Shown here one piece after another: positions 46,160 through 55,296 of a DNA stretch of 64,000 nucleotides (positions within the stretch are counted from its first letter, which is position 1; the number at the start of each line of letters is the position of its first letter). Source of the stretch: Streptomyces sp. SJL17-4 (lineage in GTDB: Bacteria; Actinomycetota; Actinomycetes; Streptomycetales; Streptomycetaceae); NCBI RefSeq assembly GCF_036826855.1, contig NZ_CP104578.1, forward strand, positions 7,374,501-7,438,500, in the 5' to 3' direction. Both the position numbers and the translations under genes were made by a program. The notes under the pieces are model-generated. The model saw only the letters and a list, made by a program, of their open reading frames with translations. It made no database searches and was not told where the DNA came from.

Positions 46160-47020
46160 GTGCAAGCAGCTGAACAGGCCGACGCGACTCCCCGTCCCCG
46201 CGGTCATGAACTCTCGGCCACAGGTGTCACCGTGGCGTACGAAGGCGTCGATGTCGTCCACGACGCCGCCATGACGCTGCGCCCCGGCGAAGTGACCGTC
46301 CTCGTCGGGCCCAACGGCAGCGGCAAGTCGACGCTGCTCCGCACCCTCGCACGGCTCCAGCAGCCGCGCACCGCCACGCTCCTGCTCGACGGGACCACCG
46401 ACGGCCTCGCGCTGAGCCCCCGTGAGTTCTCGCGTCAGGTCGCCCTGCTCACCCAGGGACGCCCCACCCCCAGCGGGCTGACCGTCCGGGACGTGGTCGA
46501 ATTCGGCCGCTACCCCTACCGGGGACGCTGGGGCAAGGCCGACCCGGACGGCAGTGCCGCGGTGGACCGCGCGCTCGCCATGACGGGCGTCACCGAACTC
46601 GCCGGACGCGGCGCCGAGAACCTCTCCGGCGGCCAGCTCCAGCGCGTCTGGCTGGCCGGCTGCCTCGCCCAGCAGACGGGCGTGCTGCTGCTCGACGAGC
46701 CCACCACCTACCTCGACCTGCGCTACCAGGTCGAACTCCTCGACCTCATGCGTGACCTGGCGGACGACCACGGCATCGCCGTCGGTGCCGTCCTCCACGA
46801 CCTCGACCAGGCGGCGGCCGTCGCCGACCGGATCTTCCTGCTCGACGCGGGCCGGGTCGTCGCCGAGGGCAGCCCCTCGGACGTCCTGACTCCGGAGCGG
46901 CTGACCGACACGTACGGCATCCGCATCGAGGTCGACACCGACCCCCTCACCGGCCGGCTGCGCACCCGTGCGATAGGCCGGCACCACTCGCGAAGCGAAA
47001 GGCTCAGCACCACCTCATGA
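46160..47020 (+). CDS. iron-siderophore ABC importer ATP-binding protein (286 aa)
   Basis: FecE/FepC-type ATPase: Walker A LVGPNGSGKSTLLRTL, signature LSGGQLQRVWLAGCLAQQTG, Walker B LLLDEPTTYLDLRYQVELLD, then AVLHDLDQAAAVADRIFLLD, all hallmarks of siderophore importers. GTG 46160 begins QAAEQADATPRPRGHE. The iron box ends only six bases before it and there is no ribosome-binding site, so the transcript is probably leaderless or starts at the GTG. First gene of a three-gene iron-controlled operon. The stop overlaps the next start by 4 bases. Confidence 0.92.
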   Translation: MQAAEQADATPRPRGHELSATGVTVAYEGVDVVHDAAMTLRPGEVTVLVGPNGSGKSTLLRTLARLQQPRTATLLLDGTTDGLALSPREFSRQVALLTQGRPTPSGLTVRDVVEFGRYPYRGRWGKADPDGSAAVDRALAMTGVTELAGRGAENLSGGQLQRVWLAGCLAQQTGVLLLDEPTTYLDLRYQVELLDLMRDLADDHGIAVGAVLHDLDQAAAVADRIFLLDAGRVVAEGSPSDVLTPERLTDTYGIRIEVDTDPLTGRLRTRAIGRHHSRSERLSTTS

Positions 47021-47994
47021 GACGCCTCCTCCTCACCACGGCGGTCGCCACCACCGCGGCCCTCACCCTCACCGCCTGCGGCACCACCGAGCCCGCCGCC
47101 GACGACGCGAAGAAGACCACCGAGCGCATCACCCTCACCGATGCCACGGGCACCAAGGTGGAGCTCGACGGCCCCGCCAAGAAGGTCGTCGGGACCGAGT
47201 GGAACGTCGTCGAGCACCTGATCGAGCTCGGCGTCGACCCGGTGGGCGTCTCCGACGTCAAGGGCTACAAGACCTGGGACACCGCCGTCCCGCTGAAGAA
47301 CGAGCCCAAGGACATCGGCACGCGCGGCGAGCCGAGCATGGAGACCGTCGCGGCGCTCAAGCCCGACCTCATCCTCGCGACCTCCGACCTGCCGCCGGCC
47401 GCCGTCAAGCAGCTGCGCAAGATCGCCCCGGTCCTCGAGGTGAAGGCCGCCGACGCCGCCGACCCGATCGGCCGGATGACCGAGAACCTCGACCTGATCG
47501 CCAAGGCCACCGGTACCACGGACAAGGCCACCGAGCTCAAGAAGCAGTTCGAGGCGAAGCTCGACGAGGGCAAGAAGGCCCTGGCCGACGCGAAGCTCGC
47601 CGGTGCGAAGTACGCCTTCGCCGACGGGTACGTCGTCTCCAACCAGGTCTCGATCCGCCCCTACACCAGCGGCTCGCTCATCGGCGCCGTCAACGAGGAG
47701 CTCGGCCTGAAGAACGCCTGGACGGTGAAGGGCGACCCGGCCTACGGCCTCGGCGCCACCGACGTCGAGGGCCTCACCAAGATCGGTGACGTGCAGTTCG
47801 CCTACATCGGCAACGACGGCGACGCCTCCAGCAACCCGTTCGCGGGCGTCCTCGCCAAGGACAAGGTGTGGACCTCGCTGCCGTTCGTCAAGAAGGGCAA
47901 CGTCCACCGTCTGCCCGACGGCGTCTGGATGTTCGGCGGTCCCGGGTCGATGAGCGCGTACGTCGACTCCCTCGTCGCCGCCCTGACGAAGTAA
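47017..47994 (+). CDS. iron-siderophore binding lipoprotein (325 aa)
   Basis: Exported lipoprotein with signal MRRLLLTTAVATTAALTLTAC; LTAC is the lipobox with Cys near residue 21. The mature part is a class III (TroA/FecB-like) binding protein: ITLTDATGTKVELDGPAKKV, VVGTEWNVVEHLIELGVDPV, METVAALKPDLILATSDLPP, SGSLIGAVNEELGLKNAWTV and PDGVWMFGGPGSMSAYVDSL. It starts inside the ATPase stop (ATGA) and is followed four bases later by the permease. The specific siderophore is unknown. Confidence 0.92.
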   Translation: MRRLLLTTAVATTAALTLTACGTTEPAADDAKKTTERITLTDATGTKVELDGPAKKVVGTEWNVVEHLIELGVDPVGVSDVKGYKTWDTAVPLKNEPKDIGTRGEPSMETVAALKPDLILATSDLPPAAVKQLRKIAPVLEVKAADAADPIGRMTENLDLIAKATGTTDKATELKKQFEAKLDEGKKALADAKLAGAKYAFADGYVVSNQVSIRPYTSGSLIGAVNEELGLKNAWTVKGDPAYGLGATDVEGLTKIGDVQFAYIGNDGDASSNPFAGVLAKDKVWTSLPFVKKGNVHRLPDGVWMFGGPGSMSAYVDSLVAALTK

Positions 47995-47998
47995 CACC

Positions 47999-50068
47999 AT
48001 GGCCGTCACCGCAACCACCCCCGCCACCCGTCCGCCGACGGCCACGTCCCGGACGGGCGCGGCCCGGGTGACGGCCGCCCTCGTCCTTCTCGTCGTCGCA
48101 CTCGCGGTCGTGGACATCACCCAGGGCACGGCCGCGGTCGGCGCCCCTGAGGTGTGGAAGGCGCTCACCGGCCGGGCCGACCAGGCCGACGCGTCCGTCC
48201 TCATCGCCTCCCGGCTGCCCCGGGTGGCCGCCGGGCTGCTCGTCGGCGCCGTCCTCGGCATGGCGGGCGCCGCCCTCCAGGCCGTCAGCCGGAACGTCCT
48301 CGCCTCGCCCGACACCCTCGCGGTCAACGCGGGCTCCTACTTCGCCCTCGGTCTGGCCACGGTCACGGGTGTCTCGCTGCCCCTGCTCGCCTCCTCCGGC
48401 ATCGCGTTCGCCGGCGGGCTCGCCGCGGCGGCCGTCGTCCTCGGCCTGTCCGGCCTCGGCGCCGGCACCGTCCGGCTCGTCCTCGCGGGCAGCGCCCTCA
48501 CCCTCGGCCTCACCGCCCTCACCGAAGGCCTGCTCCTGCTGTTCCCCCAGCAGACCGACGGCCTCTACCACTGGAACCAGGGCAGCATCGCCCAGAACGG
48601 CTTCGACGGCGTCCTCCAGATGCTGCCGATCGCCGTCGTCGGACTCGTCGGACTGCTCCTCCTCGCCCGCCGGATCGACGCCCTGGCCCTCGGCGACGAC
48701 GCCGCCCGCGGTCTCGGCGTGCCCGTCCGCGCCACCCGGCTCACCGCCGTCGTACTCGCCGCCCTGCTCTCCACGGCGGCGGTCACCCTCGCCGGACCCA
48801 TCGGCTTCGTCGGCCTGTGCGCGCCCGCGCTCGTCCGGCCGCTCGCCCGACGGTTCCGTGCCCTCACGCGCACGCGGGGCAACCTGCCCGTCGCGGGCCT
48901 CACCGGCGCGGCCCTGGTGCTCGGCTCCGACGTGCTCCTGCGCGCCCTCGTGCCCTCGGACGTGGCGGTCGGCGTGCCGACGGGCATCGTCACCAGCCTC
49001 GTCGGCGCCGTCTTCCTCGTCGTCATGGCCTGCCGGACCCGCGACACGGCCGCGGCCGCCGCGCCCGACCGGCTGCACATCAGGAGCCGGGCCGTCTTCC
49101 TCACCACCACCGCCGTCCTGGTGGTCGTCCTCGTCGGCGTGGTCATCGCGGCCGTGCTCCTCGGCGACGCCCGGCTGTTGCTCGGCGACGTGGTGAACTG
49201 GCTGCAGGGGCGGGCGGGCCGGACCACCGCGTTCGTCCTCGACACGCGCGTGCCCCGCGTCCTCGCCGCGCTGTTCGCCGGCGCCGCCCTCGCCCTGGCC
49301 GGCACCCTCGTCCAGGCCGTGACCCGCAACCCGCTCGCCGAACCGAGCATCCTGGGCGTCTCCGGCGGAGCCGCGCTCGGCGCGGTCCTCCTGGTCACCA
49401 CGGTGCCGATGGTGGGATCGTGGGGCGTGGCGGGCGGTGCCTTCGCGGGCGCCGCCGTCAGCTCCGTCCTCGTCTTCGGCCTCGCCGCGCGGGGCGGGTA
49501 CCAGCAGAACCGGCTCGTCCTCGTCGGCTTCGGTGTCGCGACCGGGGCGGCGGCCCTGATCAGCCTCCTCATCATCATCACCGACCCGTTCAACGCGATC
49601 AAGGCGCTGACCTGGCTCTCGGGCTCCACGTACGGGCGGACCCTGCCCGACATCGTCCCCCTCGCGGCGGTCCTCGCCGTGGGCGTGGTCGTCGCGGCCG
49701 CCCGGCGCACCGAACTCGACCTGGTCTCGCTCGACGAGGACACCCCGCGACTCCTCGGCCTGAACCTGGGCCGCGGCCGCCTCGGTTTCCTCGTCCTCGC
49801 CGTCCTGCTCGCCGCCGCTGCCGTCGCCGCCGCCGGCACCATCGGATTCGTGGGCCTCGTCGCACCCCACGCGGCCCGCGCCCTGGTCGGCCGTCAGCAC
49901 GCGCGCGTGGTGCCGGTCGCCGTCCTCCTCGGCGCCGTCCTCGTCTGCGCCGCCGACCTGGTGGGCCGTACGGTCATCGCCCCGGCCCAGCTCGGCGCGG
50001 GCATGATGACGGCGGTCATCGGCACGCCGTACTTCCTCTACCTGCTGGTACGAAGCCGACGCGGATAG
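47999..50068 (+). CDS. fused double permease for iron-siderophore uptake (689 aa)
   Basis: FhuB-like fusion of two FecCD-type permeases. The first half has [40 protein letters not shown] and [20 protein letters not shown]. The second half repeats these landmarks: [40 protein letters not shown] and [20 protein letters not shown]. About 18-20 membrane helices are expected. One gene thus supplies both halves of the channel, which explains the three-gene operon. ATG 47999 is 4 bases after the previous stop. Confidence 0.93.
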   Translation: MAVTATTPATRPPTATSRTGAARVTAALVLLVVALAVVDITQGTAAVGAPEVWKALTGRADQADASVLIASRLPRVAAGLLVGAVLGMAGAALQAVSRNVLASPDTLAVNAGSYFALGLATVTGVSLPLLASSGIAFAGGLAAAAVVLGLSGLGAGTVRLVLAGSALTLGLTALTEGLLLLFPQQTDGLYHWNQGSIAQNGFDGVLQMLPIAVVGLVGLLLLARRIDALALGDDAARGLGVPVRATRLTAVVLAALLSTAAVTLAGPIGFVGLCAPALVRPLARRFRALTRTRGNLPVAGLTGAALVLGSDVLLRALVPSDVAVGVPTGIVTSLVGAVFLVVMACRTRDTAAAAAPDRLHIRSRAVFLTTTAVLVVVLVGVVIAAVLLGDARLLLGDVVNWLQGRAGRTTAFVLDTRVPRVLAALFAGAALALAGTLVQAVTRNPLAEPSILGVSGGAALGAVLLVTTVPMVGSWGVAGGAFAGAAVSSVLVFGLAARGGYQQNRLVLVGFGVATGAAALISLLIIITDPFNAIKALTWLSGSTYGRTLPDIVPLAAVLAVGVVVAAARRTELDLVSLDEDTPRLLGLNLGRGRLGFLVLAVLLAAAAVAAAGTIGFVGLVAPHAARALVGRQHARVVPVAVLLGAVLVCAADLVGRTVIAPAQLGAGMMTAVIGTPYFLYLLVRSRRG

Positions 50069-50095
50069 CGGGTGCCAGGAGTGCCACGAGGCCCC

Positions 50096-50129
50096 GCCGG
50101 AGGGCGGACGACCTAAGCTGCCCTCCGGC
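50096..50129 (+). terminator. hairpin after the siderophore operon
   Basis: GCCGGAGGGC (50096-50105) pairs perfectly with GCCCTCCGGC (50120-50129) over 14 bases. A further outer pair GAGGCC (50088-50093) / GGCCTC (50133-50138) shares almost the same centre. Confidence 0.7.
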
Positions 50130-50156
50130 ACAGGCCTCGACCCAGGAGCACGCACC

Positions 50157-50705
50157 ATGACCGACCGCGACCGGAAGCATCCGTACCCCGACGCCCTCCG
50201 GCCGGACGCGGCACCGGCCCCGCACGAGCTGCTCGCCCCGGTGACCGGACTGCTCGGCACCTGGACCGGCACCGGCCGGGGCGAGTACCCGACGCTCGCC
50301 GAGGACTTCACGTACGCGCAGGAGGTCACCTTCAGCCACGACGGCCGCCCCTTCCTCCACTACGAGGCGCGCGCCTGGCTGATCGACGCGGACGGCACCC
50401 CGCTGCGACCCGCGGCACGCGAGAGCGGCTGGTGGCGCCTCAAGCCCGAGGGCACGATCGAGGCGCTGATCACCCAGCCCACCGGCATCGCGGAGATCCT
50501 GGTCGGCCGCGCGGAGGACGGCACGATCGACTTCACCACCCACACCGTCGCCCTCGCCCCCACCGCCAAGCACGTCGAGGCAACCCGCCGCCGCTACACC
50601 CTGACGGACGCGGACACCCTGGACTTCGTCCACGACCTGGCGGCGGTGGGGCAGCGGCTCCAGCACCACCTTTCGGCACGGCTCCGGCGCGAGGACGGGA
50701 AGTAG
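50157..50705 (+). CDS. nitrobindin-like heme-binding beta-barrel protein (182 aa)
   Basis: Cytosolic ten-stranded beta-barrel of the nitrobindin/UPF0678 family. The hallmark [16 protein letters not shown] is near residue 30, [17 protein letters not shown] and [20 protein letters not shown] follow, and the C-terminal [12 protein letters not shown] holds the His expected to ligate heme. Family members bind ferric heme and react with NO or peroxynitrite; nothing here distinguishes those roles. It is four bases upstream of the prolyl oligopeptidase gene, so the two are likely cotranscribed. Confidence 0.87.
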   Translation: MTDRDRKHPYPDALRPDAAPAPHELLAPVTGLLGTWTGTGRGEYPTLAEDFTYAQEVTFSHDGRPFLHYEARAWLIDADGTPLRPAARESGWWRLKPEGTIEALITQPTGIAEILVGRAEDGTIDFTTHTVALAPTAKHVEATRRRYTLTDADTLDFVHDLAAVGQRLQHHLSARLRREDGK

Positions 50706-50709
50706 CACC

Positions 50710-52875
50710 ATGCGGAAGCAGATCGACGACGACCCCTACGTGTGGGACGACCCCTACCTGTGGCTGGAAGACATCTCCGGCGAGGCCGCCCTCGCCTGGG
50801 TGGCCGAGCGGAACGCGGAGACCGCGGGAGCGGTGACCGGGGGCGACGAGTTCGGGGCGCTGAAGGCGCGGCTGCGCGAGGTGCTCGACGCCTCCGACCG
50901 GATTCCGTACACCGTGCGGCGCGGTGAGCACCTCTACAACTTCTGGCGGGACGCGAAGCACCTGCGCGGGGTGTGGCGCCGGACGACCCTGGAGCAGTAC
51001 CGCGAGGACACCCCCGAGTGGGAGGTGCTCCTCGACATCGACGCGCTGGCCGCCGCAGAGGACGAGAAGTGGGTCTGGGACGGGGCACGTGTACGGCGGC
51101 CGGAGTACGACCGGGCCCTGGTACGGCTCTCGCGGGACGGTGGGGACGCCGTCGTCGTGCGCGAATTCGACCTCGGCACACGGGAGTTCGTCGACGACGG
51201 ATTCCGGCTGCCCGAGGCCAAGACGCGGATCGGATGGGCCGGCGACGACACCGTCCTCGTCGGCACTGATCTCGGACCGGACTCGCTCACCGACTCCGGC
51301 TACCCGCGTACCGTCCGCAGATGGCGGCGCGGCACACCCGTCGAGGACGCGCCACTCGTCTACGAGGCCGACCGGGCGGACGTGGCCGCCTGGGGCTACC
51401 GGGACCCGACACCCGGGTTCGAGCGGGAGTTCGTCGGCCGCTCCCTGGACTTCTTCCGCAGCGAGACGTACCTCCTGCGCCCCGACGGCACCCGCGCACG
51501 GATCGAGGTGCCCGACGACGCGAGCGCCTACGCCCATCGGCAGTACCTGATCGTCACCCTCAAGTCCACCTGGCTCGGGCAGCCGACGGGCTCGCTGCTC
51601 GCCTTCGACTTCGACGCCTTCCTGGCGGGCGATCGCACCCATGAGGTGCTGTTCACCCCCGACGCGCGGACCGCGCTCGCCGGGCACACCTGGACCCGCA
51701 ACCACCTCCTCCTGGAGACGATGAGGGACGTCAGCACCCACATCGAGGTACTCACCCCCGCCTCCGACGGCGGCGGCTGGACGCGCGAGCCGCTCGTCGG
51801 CGTCCCGGCCCTGTCCGCCGTCAGCATCGTCGACACCGACCCCGACGTGTCCGACGAGTACTTCCTCGACGTTTCGGGGTTCCTCCAGCCCTCCACCCTC
51901 CACCACGGGCGGATCGGCGCCGGCTCGGAGGCCCTCAAGCAGGCCCCGCACCACTTCGACCCCGCCGGCCTCACCGTCGACCAGCACTTCGCGACCTCCC
52001 GGGACGGCACGCGCGTCCCGTACTTCGTCGTCGGCCCGGACCGCGCCACCGCGCCCGGCCCCGGGCCCACCCTCCTCTACGGCTACGGAGGCTTCGAGGT
52101 CTCCCTCACCCCGTTCTACGGCGGGGTGACGGGCCGGGCCTGGCTGGAACGCGGCGGCACCTACGTCATCGCGAACATCCGCGGCGGCGGCGAGTACGGC
52201 CCCGACTGGCACCAGGCCGCGCTCGGCGCCGAACGCCCCCGGGCCTTCGAGGACTTCGCGGCCGTCGCCGAGGACCTCGTCGCGCGGGGCATCACCACGC
52301 CCGCCATGCTCGGCGCCAAGGGCGGCAGCAACGGCGGGCTCCTCATGGGCGCCATGCTCACCCGCCACCCCGAGCTCTTCGGCGCGATCGTCGCCCAGGT
52401 GCCGCTGCTCGACATGACCCGCTTCCACAAGCTCCTCGCGGGCGCGTCCTGGATCGCCGAGTACGGCGACCCCGACGACGAGGCCGACCGCCCCCATCTG
52501 CTCGAACTCTCCCCGTACCACCGGCTCGCGGCGGACCGGGACTACCCGCCGGTCCTCCTGATGACCTCGACCCGCGACGACCGCGTCCACCCCGGGCACG
52601 CCCGGAAGACGGCCGCCCGGCTGCGGGAACTCGGCCACCGGGTCCTCTTCCACGAGAACACCGGCGGTGGGCACGCGGGCGCGGGCGACAACGAACAGGC
52701 CGCCCACAACAGCGCGCTCGTGCACACGTACCTGTGGCAGCAGCTCACGGGAGCGGGAGCGGAAGCGGAACCGGGAGCAGGCGGGGGAGCGGGAGCGGAG
52801 GTGCCGGCCATCCCCGGACCGCTCACAGCCACCCCGACCGCTGCGCCTGCAGCGCCATCTGGAACCGGCTCGTAG
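50710..52875 (+). CDS. S9 prolyl oligopeptidase family serine peptidase (721 aa)
   Basis: Cytosolic oligopeptidase cutting after proline or a related residue. An N-terminal beta-propeller (DDPYVWDDPYLWLEDISGEA onwards) is followed by the alpha/beta-hydrolase domain: the catalytic Ser540 lies in GAKGGSNGGLLMGAM, the Asp at 623/624 in TSTRDDRVHPGHARK, and His655 in HENTGGGHAGAGDN. GANIRGGGEYGPDWHQAA-like sequence precedes the nucleophile. The last about 40 residues are an Ala/Gly/Pro-rich tail encoded by GGAGC-type repeats; it runs 53 bases into the convergent regulator gene. No signal peptide. Confidence 0.92.
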   Translation: MRKQIDDDPYVWDDPYLWLEDISGEAALAWVAERNAETAGAVTGGDEFGALKARLREVLDASDRIPYTVRRGEHLYNFWRDAKHLRGVWRRTTLEQYREDTPEWEVLLDIDALAAAEDEKWVWDGARVRRPEYDRALVRLSRDGGDAVVVREFDLGTREFVDDGFRLPEAKTRIGWAGDDTVLVGTDLGPDSLTDSGYPRTVRRWRRGTPVEDAPLVYEADRADVAAWGYRDPTPGFEREFVGRSLDFFRSETYLLRPDGTRARIEVPDDASAYAHRQYLIVTLKSTWLGQPTGSLLAFDFDAFLAGDRTHEVLFTPDARTALAGHTWTRNHLLLETMRDVSTHIEVLTPASDGGGWTREPLVGVPALSAVSIVDTDPDVSDEYFLDVSGFLQPSTLHHGRIGAGSEALKQAPHHFDPAGLTVDQHFATSRDGTRVPYFVVGPDRATAPGPGPTLLYGYGGFEVSLTPFYGGVTGRAWLERGGTYVIANIRGGGEYGPDWHQAALGAERPRAFEDFAAVAEDLVARGITTPAMLGAKGGSNGGLLMGAMLTRHPELFGAIVAQVPLLDMTRFHKLLAGASWIAEYGDPDDEADRPHLLELSPYHRLAADRDYPPVLLMTSTRDDRVHPGHARKTAARLRELGHRVLFHENTGGGHAGAGDNEQAAHNSALVHTYLWQQLTGAGAEAEPGAGGGAGAEVPAIPGPLTATPTAAPAAPSGTGS

Positions 52876-53806
52876 CCCCGAGCCGGGCCATCAGGACCTG
52901 CACCCGGCGGAAGAGCGTACGACGGCTGACGCCGATCTCCCGGGCGATCACCTCGTCGCTCGCCCCCGCCGCGAGCAGCCGGAGCAGACGCCGGTCGGCG
53001 GGCAGCAGCCCCGCCGGCCGGGCCGAGCGGCCGTGGAACGGCAGCGCGTTCTGCCAGGCCTGCTCGAACAGCGCCACGAGCGCGGAGAGCAGGCCGCACG
53101 GCTGCACGACCAGCATCGTGTTGTACACGTCCGTCTCCTTGATCGACAGGGCGACCAGGGCGTACGCGTCATCGATGATCACGAGCTTGACCGGCACCGA
53201 CGGAAGGACCCGCGCCTGCTCGCCGGCCTCGATGCACGGCTCGATCGAGTTCTCCAACTGCCCGGGGTGCTCAAGGGACTCCCGCGAGTACACGACCCGC
53301 TGGGTCACCCCACGCACGAGCGTGGCCAGCGCGTCGTCCGTGGCGCCGACGAGGGGGAAGTACGGCGGCGAGTCGAACTGCCGGATCTGCTCCCGTGCGC
53401 TCGTCCACGCCTGACGCATCCGGAGCCCGATGGCGTCACCGGTCACCACCTCCACCAGCGGATCGTGATACCCGGCGAGCCGCTGCCGCCGGAACGACTC
53501 GAACGCGCCCCCGACGGTGATCCGGGACGCGTCGAGCTCGGCCGCCCGGCGCCGCCCGAGGATCTCCAGACCTGCGGCGGGAGGCACCGGCGCCACGACG
53601 TCGGAGCCCTCCTCCGCGGTGCTCGCCAGCCCGCTGTCGACCAGCTCGCGGTACGCCTCCGCCAGCGCCTCGTCGCCGAGCCCGGCCGCGGCGCCGATCG
53701 AACTCAGCGGCGCGGGCCCGCACTCCAGGAGCGTGCGGTACACCAGGGCGGCCTCGTGCCCGACCCCCAGAAGCCGAAGGGCCTCGCTGAGTTTCTCGTT
53801 CGCCAT
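52823..53806 (-). CDS. LuxR-type HTH regulator with TrmB-like N-terminus (327 aa)
   Basis: ATG 53806 is chosen: MANEKLSEALRLLGVGHEAA starts a winged-helix (TrmB-like) domain (LGVGHEAALVYRTLLECGPA). A middle region like the PLD-type sensor of streptomycete regulators follows (REQIRQFDSPPYFPLVGATD; VKLVIIDDAYALVALSIKET). The C-terminus is a LuxR HTH: LLPADRRLLRLLAAGASDEV then IAREIGVSRRTLFRRVQVL. Upstream codons in frame are non-coding in character. Such proteins are orphan regulators, and the target is not evident. Its tail overlaps the convergent oligopeptidase gene. Confidence 0.88.
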   Translation of the reverse strand: MANEKLSEALRLLGVGHEAALVYRTLLECGPAPLSSIGAAAGLGDEALAEAYRELVDSGLASTAEEGSDVVAPVPPAAGLEILGRRRAAELDASRITVGGAFESFRRQRLAGYHDPLVEVVTGDAIGLRMRQAWTSAREQIRQFDSPPYFPLVGATDDALATLVRGVTQRVVYSRESLEHPGQLENSIEPCIEAGEQARVLPSVPVKLVIIDDAYALVALSIKETDVYNTMLVVQPCGLLSALVALFEQAWQNALPFHGRSARPAGLLPADRRLLRLLAAGASDEVIAREIGVSRRTLFRRVQVLMARLGATSRFQMALQAQRSGWL

Positions 53807-54045
53807 GCGTCGATTATCGACGTCTTCGATTCGGGGCCGTCGGTCCCCGCCGTTCATGTGCCGTGACGGGCTCGAGGGGCACCTCGGACGCCCGCAGACA
53901 GGGGTCGCCGCCCCCTGGGCCGACAGCCTCGCGAGAGGCGCCCACCCACCCTCCCAGGCGTTCGCCAAAACCCCTCTGACCTGGTGTTTTGCGGGAATCC
54001 GCCTAGGCTGACAGAGGTCTGGAAGACACCGTCGGAGGGGACTTC

Positions 54046-55209
54046 ATGAGCGACGCCGCACACACGTACGACGCCAGTCGGATCCAGGTGATCGAGGGGC
54101 TGGAGGCCATCCGGAAGAGGCCGGGGATGTATGTCGGATCGACCTCGCAACGAGGTCTGCACAACATGGTGCTCGAAGCCGTGAGCTCGGCCGTGCACGA
54201 AGTGCTGGCGCGTGGTGCGGGCTCCGTCGACGTCACGCTCACCGCCGACGGCGGTGTCCGGGTCGCCGACGACGGGCCCGGCGTCCCCTTCGAGAGCGTC
54301 GGGGACGCCGCCGCTCCCGGACTCGAAGCCCAGCTGACGCGTGTGTACGCCGGGCGGGATCCGGGCGCACATCGTGTGGCGAGGCTCGACCTCTTCTCTG
54401 TCGGGCTGAGCACCGTCAACGCGCTGTCGAGCCGCCTGACCGCCGAGGTGCGGCGCGACGGAGCGCGCGAGATCCAGGAGTACGCGCGCGGTGTCGCACT
54501 CACCCCGCCCACGCCCGCCGGGCCCGCGACGGGGAGTGGGACCACCCTCGCCTTCTGGCCGGACGCCGACATGTTCGAGACGACGGATTACTCGTACGAC
54601 GCGCTGGTGGAGGTCGTCAGTGCGCTCGCCCTCCTGAACCGGGGCCTGCGCGTGTCCCTGACGGACGAACGCCCTCCGGGCGGGGCCGTGACGGAGCGGT
54701 TCGAGGGCGGGGTACGGGACTTCGTCGCCTTCCTGGAGACCGCCGCCGAGGGGCAGCCCGTCCACCCGGACATCCTCGCCTTCGAGGTGGAGGACCCGCG
54801 GATGGCGGGGTCGGCGGAGGTGGCCCTCCGGTGGTGCGACTCGGGGGAGGCGGTGGTCCGAAGCTTCGCCAACAGCCGTCGCACCCATGAAGGCGGCGAG
54901 CACGTGGAGGGCTTCCGCACCGGCCTTGCGGCCGCGGTCACCGCGTACGCGAGGGAGCGGCGTCTTCTGACGGCGGCGGACCCGGATCTCGATGCCGACC
55001 GGGTCGGGGAGGGTCTCACGGCGGTCGTGTCGGTGAAGCTGGACCGGGTGGAGTTCAGCGGAGCCACCCGCACGCTCCTGGGCGGCGCCGAGGTGCGGTC
55101 CTGCGTAGAGGACGCCGTCCGCGTGCACGTCGGCACATGGCTGGAGCGGCACCCGGAGCAGGCCTCGGCCGTCGTCGGCCGCATCGTCCGGGGAGCGCGC
55201 CGGGACTGA
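54046..55209 (+). CDS. stand-alone degenerate GyrB ATPase/transducer paralogue (387 aa)
   Basis: Matches the N-terminal GHKL plus transducer part of GyrB, with no TOPRIM or C-terminal domain before the stop. GyrB-like landmarks: QVIEGLEAIRKRPGMYVGST, RGLHNMVLEAVSSAVHEVLA and DDGPGVP. The ATPase Glu is kept (Glu44), but the Mg-binding Asn is Ser48 (VSS for VDN). The ATP-lid GLHGVG reads DLFSVG, and the transducer loop QTK reads ATR (VEFSGATRTLLGG). ATP turnover is therefore doubtful. ATG 54046 has GGAGGGG upstream. The gene looks intact, not decayed. Possible roles: a decoy or regulator of gyrase, or a repurposed ligand-binding protein. Confidence 0.82.
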   Translation: MSDAAHTYDASRIQVIEGLEAIRKRPGMYVGSTSQRGLHNMVLEAVSSAVHEVLARGAGSVDVTLTADGGVRVADDGPGVPFESVGDAAAPGLEAQLTRVYAGRDPGAHRVARLDLFSVGLSTVNALSSRLTAEVRRDGAREIQEYARGVALTPPTPAGPATGSGTTLAFWPDADMFETTDYSYDALVEVVSALALLNRGLRVSLTDERPPGGAVTERFEGGVRDFVAFLETAAEGQPVHPDILAFEVEDPRMAGSAEVALRWCDSGEAVVRSFANSRRTHEGGEHVEGFRTGLAAAVTAYARERRLLTAADPDLDADRVGEGLTAVVSVKLDRVEFSGATRTLLGGAEVRSCVEDAVRVHVGTWLERHPEQASAVVGRIVRGARRD

Positions 55210-55222
55210 GCCGTCGAGCCGC

Positions 55223-55258
55223 GGCGCTGCTACTCAGCCACGGGTGAGTAGCAGCGCC
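55223..55258 (+). terminator. very strong hairpin after the GyrB-like gene
   Basis: Perfect 14-base arms (GGCGCTGCTACTCA at 55223-55236 and its complement at 55245-55258) with an 8-base loop, 14 bases after the stop. It separates the GyrB-like gene from the next gene on the same strand. Confidence 0.8.
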
Positions 55259-55296
55259 CACGCGCGCCACCCGGGAGCCGTCCTACGCTCCCGATC

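Noticed and set aside
47888..50329. 813-codon minus-strand frame opposite the siderophore permease
   Set aside because: It is highly acidic and Gly/Glu/Asp-repetitive, without motifs, and directly complementary to a strong FecCD double permease.
54003..54008. TAGGCT as a -10 box for the GyrB-like gene
   Set aside because: No acceptable -35 element lies at 16-19 bases, so the promoter cannot be supported from sequence alone.
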